Both the position numbers and the translations under genes were made by a program. The notes beneath the pieces are model-generated. The model did no database searches, was not told the DNA's origin, and saw only the letters and a list, made by a program, of their open reading frames with translations. A stretch of 64,000 bases of DNA from Adineta vaga (Eukaryota > Rotifera), in contig CP075497.1 of the NCBI GenBank assembly GCA_021613535.1, positions 9,362,001 to 9,426,000 of the forward strand, in the 5' to 3' direction. Below, piece by piece: positions 46,301 to 61,910 of this stretch (within the stretch, counting starts at the first letter, position 1; each line of letters begins with the position of its first letter).

Positions 46301-46406
46301 TACCAGCAATACAATTTTCTTCTATTTATTTGCATTTAATGAAGAAAGGAAATTTTTCATTCGAAAATATCCTCATCGATATCCAGCTTGTCAGCTTACT
46401 TATTAA
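43318..46406 (+). pseudogene. Na+/K+-ATPase alpha subunit, 5'-truncated pseudogene (copy 2)
   Basis: Same truncation point as copy 1 but more complete. It keeps the M3-M4 text (GIVTAVAVTFGIIF, then VIGIIVLNVPEGLLASITV, near 43380-43525), the segment [19 protein letters not shown] (near 45160-45215) and both codons of [10 protein letters not shown]. Defects: a frameshift just after ITVV (lacks 2 nt present in copy 1), a MITE inserted just before CSDKTGT, the same TGA at the KCRxAG Cys (44885-44887), and the same C-terminal frameshift before ERKFFIRKYPHRYPACQLTY. The shared defects mean the unit was dead before it was duplicated. Confidence 0.92.
43611..44120. mobile_element. hAT-like MITE, 510 bp, 8-bp target duplication
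   Basis: The element interrupts the ATPase exon. Flanking target duplication gtttcaac is perfect (43603-43610 and 44121-44128), and copy 1 of the block has the site once, uninterrupted. The left end starts CATAGGCGGCGGAGCG; the right end, reverse-complemented, is CAGGGGTGGCGGAACG: 12 of 16 match. The right terminus CAGGGGTGGC and an 8-bp duplication are typical of hAT transposons. There is no transposase frame, so it is a non-autonomous derivative. Inner subterminal text (ggcttgagcctcgcc on the left, gagcctcacctc on the right) is also related. Confidence 0.9.
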
Positions 46407-46623
46407 ATTTATGTGTCATGTAATCATTGTGTCGAACATATTCTTTGTTTCTTTTAATGAATTTGTTCTCATCTCCTGAAATAAAATCATTTATATTCGT
46501 TTGTTTCTCGTCAACGATCATGATCAAATAGCAGCGAGATGTCGACCGTTTTGTTACTTTATAAAACTAATTCATGTTTATTTATTTTTACAAAGAGAAA
46601 AAAATAAGAGAACAGAAAAATTA

Positions 46624-47042
46624 TCATTTTTTGATCTTTTGAAAAAGAGCAAAGCCAGCAGCACCAATTACCACACCGACACCGACACCGACAAGAAGAG
46701 CCGCTTCGATGATAAAATTCGATTGTGGTGTAGGATATATTCCACGTGATGAGTTTCCTGGTGTTGGTATAGGTGTTGCTGTTTCATCGATTGCTAACCA
46801 ATCCTAAAATACAGAAACAAATTATATATTCAACAAGGAGAGAACTAAATTCGCTAGCTAAGATATGCTTCATTAGGAGAACTAGAGGTCGTGCGTATAC
46901 GTCGCAGTTATCTTAGAAAAGATCTTAAGTAGAATGGTGAATGATCAGACGAATCATTTTCATTACGTACAGTAACCGTGCGAGAGATCTCTCGCTGGCC
47001 TTCTGATGATGATGATGAGACCGTTCGTGATTCTGATGACAT
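46624..47042 (-). CDS. Small tail-anchored-like membrane protein, copy 2
   Basis: Exon 2 (46803-46624) matches copy 1 with a slightly longer glycine-valine helix, caused by extra GTGTCG-type units. A different first exon fits: ATG at 47042, MSSESRTVSSSSSEGQREIS, with donor ACT|gtacgt at 46970 giving a phase-0 join and an 83-residue product. This exon lies outside the duplicated block, so copy 2 probably keeps the original 5' end and copy 1 acquired a substitute. The exon-1 choice is inferred from splice phase only. Confidence 0.5.
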
Positions 47043-47289
47043 TTTTTTAGAGGATATGACTTAGATGGCTGCTTTTATAGAGAGATTGTTTCATTGTATG
47101 TTTTTTGTTCTCTGTACTATCGAGACGGGTATTGTTCATGAAGACAAACTGATATGGATTCATTGTTAGAGTAGACAGAGGAAAATATACAGCGGTATCC
47201 GACGTACCAACAAGCTTTGTTACGAAATAAAGGGAGAGTGAATACGTCAGATTGTGCTCTGTACATCGTGGACGAAATAAATAGTTTCA

Positions 47290-47700
47290 GGTATTTAGAG
47301 TACTTTCTTTGTTTAATAGAACAAAGATTATACGAACATGTTACCAAGATAAATGGTCCAGGAAAACTTGACCGATATGTTCGACCACCATTGGATTATT
47401 CAATTCTTGATGATATTGGTATGTAAACGAGACGATAAGATTTTCTTCTGGTTTAAAGAAAGATTTGTATTTAGGTCATGGTGTTCGTTTATTATCTCAA
47501 GAAAAGAAATCTTGGCATATGATTTATAGTAATAGTCTTCGACAACAACTACAATCATCAACATTACCATCATTGAAAAACAAAAATGCTAGTTTATCAA
47601 AAGCAACAGGTGTTAATTCATCTAGAATTTATGCTACATGTTCACCTCTTCAACCAGCTCCACCAGTTGTTATTCCACCAACGTTTGTACTAGTCAACAT
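47290..47700 (+). pseudogene. Abl-interactor (ABI) gene fragment
   Basis: Two exons joined by a GT-AG intron read GPGKLDRYVRPPLDYSILDD then GHGVRLLSQEKKSW. This matches the ABI1/ABI2 segment following the homeodomain-homologous region ([22 protein letters not shown]), including the intron after DD(I/V)G. A Ser/Pro-rich stretch follows, ending PPVVIPPTFV. There is no N-terminal WAVE-binding helix and no SH3 domain; text beyond 47700 belongs to another family. A gene fragment, possibly fused to what follows. Confidence 0.65.
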
Positions 47701-49258
47701 GATCCATATAGAAATTGACAAGAAAATGCATACAATCAGATGTTATTGATATTGGTGATGAACAATGAAAATGTGTATGCTACACGTCATAAGGGAATTG
47801 AAAATACGAACAATATGGATCGATATACTGGACTAATGATGGAAAATCGTGGATCAATCCTCGTTACTTAATTATTTATCATAATAGAGAAAATACTCTA
47901 GTCAAAAGGCAATTTTGCTGCTCATGCTTATATTTCTCACATGATTGACAAGATTATGATCGTATCTATCGATGGTAACAGTTCGTTTCTGATTGATTCA
48001 ATGTAATTGATTTTTTATTTGTAGTTGGTATAAACTGACAAACAAAGATGGTAAAACCGATAAAGAAGGAGGAGAACTCAATGTTTCTTGTAATTCTTTT
48101 TGAAAAATGATACAATTGGAAGTGCATTAGGTTTAGCCATGAAGAAAAAGTGTCTCTTGTACAAAGATATTGAAGATTCCTTAGGTAAGAATGAAAAATG
48201 TCACACTTCGATATCTAGAAGAAAATAAATCTCATGAGAACGAATTTTTTTTCTCAAGATTTCTTGAGACGTATGTTTATATGTATGTATGTGTGGGCGG
48301 ACTTCATGATATTTCTTTTTATTGAGAAAGTTTTCGAGATTTTTCGACCTAGTGATTATTCTTTTTTTTTATTGATATATAAGCACGAAAAAACATCTTT
48401 TTTACAGATACACCGTGTAACATGAAGTAGATTTGGAGTGATCTTTGGCACAGGCACACCAAATTCATCACATTGTTCGATTACATTTGATGATGATACT
48501 TCATTCATACTCGATTCAGCATCAATATATGGTGGCAAAGAATCATCTTCTTCATCACCTCCGATTCGTTCACAAATACAACAGTAACAGCGTGAAGTTT
48601 ATGTTGATGATGATTTACTACCATGAAGTGATTCGACTCGTAGAAAATCGAAAGAACCTTCATCCTCGACAACATTATTAACAATTGTTATACCAAAAAC
48701 GCTAATCAATTCTCCATTGTTACGAAGTATAGATTATAAGTGAAGTTTTGCCGTTACAAGTGATGATACAGAAATAGCATTTGATGCATTTAATGATTAT
48801 AAACACTAAATAATGTCACAAAAGATCATGACAACTCAGCACACGATTCTTTATTTGGTTTATCAACAATAAAAGAAACTATTGCTGCAGATGAATTTAC
48901 TCTTGGTTTCGATCCTTCACAAACACACATTAATAAAGAAATGGATGAAATTGATTTCGATAATTGTTTTAATAAATACAAATAAATGAATTAAATAAAA
49001 GTTATCGGAAAAACTTTCGAAAATATCATTTCCATCAACACATGTTCATCTAAAAGTTCGTCAAGAACTTGATTATCTCGATCGTAAAGTAAGGTAGTTT
49101 TCATTTATTTATGAATAGAATGAGAATATTTTTGTGATTGATAGGAAATTCTTCGTGTAATTGCTTATCAATCAGATTTATTGACAAAAAATGTGGTACA
49201 CGATTGAAAGATTTTGAAAATTATACGGATAGTTTACTTGTTAAAATTCTGGAATAGT
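47700..49258 (+). pseudogene. Rab11-FIP-like (C2 and Rab-binding) pseudogene remnant
   Basis: Pieces in several frames match a class I Rab11 family-interacting protein. C2-domain end WYKLTNKDGKTDKEGGELNV (48024-48085) is close to the WYKLxxKPGKKDKERGEIEV signature. Later come an Asp/Ser-rich middle, SDDTEIAFDAFNDY (near 48760-48800), RQELDYLDRK (near 49060), and RLKDFENYTDSLLVKILE then TAG at 49258, like the C-terminal Rab11-binding motif ELEDYIDNLLVRVME. Stops and frame changes separate the pieces (for example near 47747, 48594 and 48810). Read as a decayed gene. Confidence 0.6.
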
Positions 49259-50113
49259 GTTCAGCAATATTTCATGGAGGAATATCTTCATCAACATTAA
49301 CATATTGATACTCATTACATTCACATGCTTTCACTCATTTTCATCTTTTTTCATCTACTTGCTGCTAGAGTCAACAACGCGCTTCTTTATGCTTTGTTTC
49401 TCCGGCATAGTGTCTTTCTTGATGTTAAATGAAGATCATCAACTTTCTATCTCATTCCAGAACGGACCTATCAAATACAACAATAAATGAATATTAATAA
49501 GTGCGCATGAGCATCTGTCCAGTTGTTCATAATCAGGAGCAGTTGCATGGTTCTATTGCAAAAATTAATGTTCGTTCTATGTTTACATCGTTTTTTTCTA
49601 TTATAACCTGTAAAAAAGAATCTGCTGTTCTACTTTAACGAGCCAGTGATTTCTTTTTCCTTTCTAAAATAAAATGATCCCTTTTTCTGTATATAATTTC
49701 TACTATTATTTATTCGATATCTCGCTATTATAGTTACTTTTCTTTTCTTTTCTTTTCATATGAAAATTTCTACTCCAGTTCTCTCCTTTTCCGTTTATTG
49801 AATAGTTATCATTTAAGCTTCTCTTTTCTTTAGCTTCTTTTTATATACAAATCGGAGATGTCCATCGCAATCGAACATCACCCGTTGCCGCGATGCACAT
49901 CTTGAGACAAATAGATGTTCATGTTTTTCTTGAATTTTTTTGAATGACGTTAGACGAACAGTAAGATTTTTGTAACTTAAGAAATATTTCAAATTAACAC
50001 CTCGATTGATCATCAATGGCATTAACTTATTTCTATTTTATTTAAACAATCTGCTTGAGCGTGAGGTATGGAAGGGGAACGATTTAAACTTCAAAATGAG
50101 TATCATCAACGAC
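49259..50113. other. Intergenic, no gene seen
   Basis: AT-rich with a (TTTTC)n run at 49739-49758. A minus frame near 49820-50020 has protein-like text but no family I recognise. Confidence 0.4.
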
Positions 50114-50392
50114 GTGTGGGTTCACTTCTTATACTACATACATTTATTCTAATTCTTATAAAAGCTTAGAAATTGCAGTCCAAATGACTTCTTTTTCTCA
50201 CGTTTCATTTCGCTGATTGTTATGAGAGACAAATAAATTAAAATTTACTCAACAAAGAATGAAATTCAAATCTATAAATAAACAAGAATAAAAAGTATTG
50301 AGTATTTCGATGCAAGATCCATTATTTATTGAAGAAAAATAAGCATTTCTTATACTCGAAGAAATCATCTAAGGATTGACATTCGGAAAGAT
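50114..50392. repeat. Third, partial copy of the duplicated block's left edge
   Basis: About 280 bp, clearly related but more diverged, to the leader of the block: compare attcttataaaa...gagagacaaataa...tactcaac...gaagaaa.ataagcatttct...ggattgacattcgg with 39715-39978 and 43076-43338. It breaks off inside the first ATPase exon (ATTCGGAAAGAT). It lies about 860 bp upstream of the second CUL1 gene. Confidence 0.85.
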
Positions 50393-51248
50393 ACTTTTTA
50401 ATTAGAGATATTCGTAATTCATATTGATATGCACTAGTTTCGACTACTCACCCTCTCTTATCTTGATTTAAACGATATTCAATACAAATGATAGATAAAT
50501 TATTCTAAAACGAAGTGAAAAATCCATTCTTTTATCACAATATTAGTCATAATGATAGACATGTTGCAAAAATATATTGTATTTATTCATTTGATCATTT
50601 TCTAATGTTTCATTGTTGTATTGGAAACGTCAGAAAAAGAACTATTAACAAAATACCGGAATCGAAGAGCGAACGAAACTATGCATTATTCTGAAATAAT
50701 AAATGGAAAAAACCGACCTTCTCAGTGTCTGTCTGATTTATTGCTAAGCTATTGCGAAATTCGAATTGTTCTGTATATAATATGTATTACAGTGTTGTTG
50801 ATAGAGGCCGCTACACCACAGAAAAAGGAAAAAACTTTTCTATATTCATGATTCATTGCAAAAGTATACCTTTTCTTTTTTCTGTAAATTTTAGCTTTCT
50901 GCTGTAAACTATAAAGTACTTCACTGTGTAGACATAAACACGTACATTTATATTTTGTTTTTCATCAGTTTGTTGTCGACGCAGAGAGACCGAGTATCTT
51001 AAGTTTATAATCATGAATAGATAGTAAATATTATAAAAACTCCCTGTAAACCATTCATTTTCTTCGGTAGTAATTTGAAACGATGATGAAATAACTCTTT
51101 CGTCAGATTCCTTCATGTTGGAATAAAATTCGTTTCTTTCAATTCTTGTTTTTTTCCGAGAAATTTCCTCGTTTACTCATTGTCAATATATAGAAAGAGT
51201 TACATGTTTACTTCTAATTTTTTTAATCTAGAAGAAAAAACAACAAGA
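50393..51248. other. Region upstream of CUL1-B
   Basis: No recognisable gene; a good acceptor (ttttttaatctag) ends at 51231, 17 nt before the CUL1-B start. Confidence 0.4.
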
Positions 51249-54520
<3,272 letters not shown>

Positions 54521-55619
54521 GTTAATCGGGAAAGAATATTTATTATGTTCTTATTCATAATCGTTGTGATAACTTTTTTGTATTTGTTTTGATAATTAGA
54601 ATAACTCGAGTTTTTATTTGTGCAAAAAGATTTTTTATACACAATAGTTTTCTACAAAATAAAAAAGGTGCTTAATTCAGAATGAAATTTGTTATTGCTC
54701 TTCACATTTATCTCTTGAATCTGAAACTTGATGTACTATCTGAACGCAATGAACTTTTTAGACGTATGTTTACTCTTATCGTTATATATACTTTTTCGGA
54801 AGAACATTGCACGCTTTTTATTCTTGTTTCGTTGTATGTCATAATATGATTTAATCCTTAATCGATGAACGAAACAATAGCAGTTACCTATATCGTGATT
54901 ACTTCATTAGATTTAAGCATATTCATATGAATGAATTATAGAATGTGTGCGATTTTACTATCTTTTCAATGAATATTCTCCAGATTCATCAATTTAGTGT
55001 TTCAATTCTTTCTGTTAAACTAAAACTTGTGAGTATTGTTATTGACATCTAGTATTTTAGTTAGTGACTATATCAATAGAGCTTCAAATCAATATTGACT
55101 TGGTCATCTTTTGGGAAATCAAGATTATCTATATATAAATATATGTATATATGAATGAAAAGAAGAAGTCGATGATTTAGCGCCATCTAACGTTGTATTC
55201 TACATGAGTAGATACGGAGGTCTTTAATCATCGAATATGTTGTATTCGTTCAATGAACGTTAGAGAAGAACATATATTGATCGAGTCGAGTTGTTCTGTA
55301 TGATGATCAATTCTCTTCTCTTCCTATATCGATGTACATCGATCTTTTTTCATGTTCGAAATAACTCATCGTCGATAGTCAGTCATCTTACCTTCATATT
55401 CACTTTTTTCGTTCACGTTAACTGAACAAATAAGCTCTCGTCGATGTCTATGTCTACCTTACTTTTTCTCCTCCTTTCTCTTCTCTCTATTGCCTTGTTG
55501 CTATCGTTGAATTAGTCGTCAAATTGTAATATTTGTATGTGAATACATAGACAAGACAGTCTCATTTATCTTGTTTAGATCTCATTTTCGACTCGTCGTG
55601 TATATTACATTATCCGACG
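54521..55619. other. Intergenic CUL1-B to WDR47
   Basis: No gene seen. Pyrimidine-rich from about 55300 onward (ctctcttcc, cttttttcctcc), which probably includes the WDR47 promoter and 5' UTR; an acceptor-like ttgtttag ends about 40 nt before the WDR47 ATG. Confidence 0.4.
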
Positions 55620-59215
<3,596 letters not shown>

Positions 59216-59597
59216 ATCCACCGAATAAAACCAAAGTTTCTCCTTCTTCTCAATCTCTCTTTTTTGATCTCATTTACTTTTTTAGTTTGTAATTTTACGC
59301 GAATAATAATATCGTTCTGTTTACCTATTTATATTGATGCTTTGTTGTTTGCTTGCTTGTTTTTTTCTTTTCTTTTCTCCTCTCTTCTTTATCACCTAGT
59401 ATTAGTGTTTCGTCTTTTCAGAAACAAAAAAAACACACACACACGCTCGCATTAACTTTCGCTTTTGTCTCTCAAAATAACGCGCAAATGTGCTGATAAA
59501 AGTTTATTTGTTTTATTTCGATTTCTGTATATTTTTTCCTTCTTCCGTTTGAAATCAAAATAAAGAAATTCTAAATTAATTTATCTTCAGATGTTTT

Positions 59598-59822
59598 CTA
59601 GACTTGAGAAGATGATAAACGATCGAGTAAACGTAATTTTGTAAGAATTGATCGACTTAGATCAGTATTTAAATGTCCGAGATTTTCTTCAATTGTTTGA
59701 ATATTAATTTTCTTATCATTGATTTCATATTTCAATGTTTTCATGAGATTGAAAAGAAAAAAACTACCAAATACCGAAGTCAAGGTTAATATTGATATGG
59801 TGAAATCTATCGTAGATGGCAT
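59598..59822 (-). CDS. Small membrane protein, single exon, unrecognised
   Basis: 74 residues from ATG 59822. An N-terminal hydrophobic helix (FTISILTLTSVFGSFFLFNL) is followed by a basic, helical tail with heptad-like leucines (IEENLGHLNTDLSRSILTKL). This suits a small signal-anchor protein with a coiled coil. It sits between the WDR47 end (convergent) and the GST start (divergent, 93 bp apart), which argues for a real gene with a shared promoter, but no family is recognised. Confidence 0.5.
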   Translation of the reverse strand: MPSTIDFTISILTLTSVFGSFFLFNLMKTLKYEINDKKINIQTIEENLGHLNTDLSRSILTKLRLLDRLSSSQV

Positions 59823-59905
59823 TGTAAAGGATGAGAAAACAATTCTATCGCGCTCTTTTGTAGTTATGTTTGATAAATCATTGTAAACGAAGATATCATT
59901 GGGTT

Positions 59906-59915
59906 TCTCTTTCAG
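59906..59915 (+). promoter_or_regulatory. 3' splice acceptor flush with GST start codon
   Basis: gggtttctctttcag|ATG. Strong polypyrimidine tract and AG directly before the start codon, only 93 bp from the divergent small gene. Trans-splice or 5'-UTR intron acceptor. Confidence 0.5.
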
Positions 59916-60758
59916 ATGCCATTAGCATTTTACTACGATTTGATGTCTCAGCCCTGTCGGGCTTTGTATATCTTTCTTAAGATGACTGATATTCCATTTG
60001 AATCGAAAGAAATTGCTTTAAGAAAGTTGGAACATCAATCCGATGAATTTAGTGAAATCAATCCATTCAAAAAAGTACCTGTCATCGGTGATTCAGGTTT
60101 TCTTCTTACAGAAAGGTAAATATTCTAAGAAAACGAATAATATTGATGTTGATTTTTCAGTGTGGCAATCTTCATGTATCTTTGTGATAAATATGAAAAA
60201 CTTGATTGGTATCCAAAGGATTTGAGAGCGCGAGCACATGTTAATGAATATGCAAATTGGCAACATTCAAACTTACGTGCAAATGGTTCAATGCTCTTTC
60301 GAACTAAAGTATTATTCAATTAATTGATTTTTCCGTATATTAAATACAATATCTTTGTAGATAATCACACCACGTTTGACAAATAAAGCCACCCAATGAA
60401 CATGAATTAGAAAAATGGCATCAGCGTTGGGAAGAATCCATTTCCGATTTGGAAAATGTTTGGTTAACTCGATCATCATATTTAGGTGGTGATCATTTAA
60501 CCTTTGCTGATTTACTTGGTAAATCACATTAATCAAACATGAGATGTTCGACAATATAATTAACGTTTATATTTAGGGATTTGTGAATTGATGCAACCGA
60601 TTGCTGCAGGGTATAATTTGAATCAAGAAAAATTTCCTCGTGTTCACGATTGGATGCAACGAGTGAGAAACGAAACACAACCTTATTTTGATGAAGCACA
60701 TGCAATTCCTATGCGTATAAAAGCAGCAATAACAAAAGAGCAGAAATCAAAACTTTAA
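59916..60758 (+). CDS. Theta-class glutathione S-transferase with an apparent 1-nt frameshift
   Basis: Cytosolic detoxification enzyme conjugating glutathione. The start MPLAFYYDLMSQPCRALYIF has the theta-class catalytic Ser region (SQPCRA), then INPFKKVPVIGDSGF and LLTESVAIFMYL (across an intron), the thioredoxin-like fold and GSH-binding ES pair. WYPKDLRARAHVNEYANWQH is also theta-like. In exon 3 the frame from IITPRLTNKATQ hits TGA at 60397; one base out of frame it continues PPNEHELEKWHQRWEESI, then YLGGDHLTFADLLGICELMQP and the normal end, TAA 60756. So one base is lost or gained near 60380-60390. Recent pseudogene or sequence error. AG is flush with the ATG (gtttctctttcag|ATG). Confidence 0.85.
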
Positions 60759-61910
60759 TTTAGATAATATCTGTTCTGTTTTGATTTTGATTGATATTTC
60801 TTGTGATGATTTTATAATTTATGATTAACAAAACAATGGATAGAAATATACGGATTTTTATTGATATGAAAAAAAGGAATCCTAAATCATTAAGATTGAC
60901 AAGTTTAAATTTCTTCTTTCGTGTGAAGAATTGAAGCAAATGGTTATATTCTCTAATTAAATCTTTCCAAACATTCTTCTATTGTCCGATTTGCTTTTGT
61001 ATTCGTTAGTTGTGAAGCTTTCTTTTTTTGACACATCTCTTTTTCTCGCGCGTTCGTCTTGTTTATGCGATAGAACGACGAGCAATGGCCATAATTGCAA
61101 TTTGATTTCTTCAATAGTTGTGTTTAGTAAGCATATATACACATTACGGTATGCAAATGGGATGCTATATGAGTGTGTTTATAGGACGAATATTAGAAAG
61201 AAATATGTATATTTGTTGTTACTAAACGTCTGTTTTTCTGAAAGCATATGGGAAGTGAAAGTATTCAGCGTTTTTTTCTCAATGGAAAAAAAAAGAAATC
61301 TTGATAAAAATAAAATGATCAATGATTGATGAATGGTTATTAACATTTGAAAAGATAGAATATTCTACTCATTTGCATAATTTGAATAATAGTCTCATAG
61401 GAAGACACTAAGAGCATTTTTGTCATCGTTCGTTCCCTTTTAACGGAAGCGATTGGGAACGAATAGGAATTATTTGAAGATCTAACCAATAAGAAATCGA
61501 TCCGTTCTGTAGATCGAGATGAAGAGAGAGAGAAAAAAAGATCGATATTCATTAAGAGAATGAGGAAAAAAAAGGTAAAAGAGAACGACGAGAGAGAGAG
61601 AGAGCGAACAAATCAAATTATCTATTGAAAAGCGATTCACACATACATATACATAGAAGCACACATCACACACATCGTCAACAGAGACGCGACAACAAGA
61701 AACACTTGATTAATTGTTCGAACGGAAATACAATCATAAAAATATATACATTTCTTTCTCTTTCTTCTCTCTCATTATTCAAATATTAAAAACTAATAAC
61801 ATATCGTTTGAAAAAAATAAAGAGACAATCTTTGGAGTTTTTTATTTCGTGGTAAGTTAATATTATAGGTTGAAAATGAAATCTATCAATTTATTTTCTA
61901 TGATTTTAGT
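60759..61910. other. Intergenic, upstream of the NKX6 gene
   Basis: No gene seen. Purine-rich runs at 61500-61610 include an (AG)n tract at 61590-61604. It probably contains the promoter and 5' UTR of the homeobox gene; an acceptor (ttctatgattttag) ends 1 nt before its ATG. Confidence 0.4.

Larger units (their letters stand above)
43064..46826. repeat. Duplicated block, copy 2
   Basis: Same content and order as copy 1, with an inserted MITE (43611-44120). Apart from indels the two copies differ only by scattered substitutions, in introns as well as exons, so the duplication is fairly recent or homogenised. Confidence 0.93.

Noticed and set aside
39957-46406. Functional Na+/K+-ATPase genes
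   Set aside because: N-terminal half absent in both, with shared premature TGA, frameshifts, deletions and a MITE insertion.
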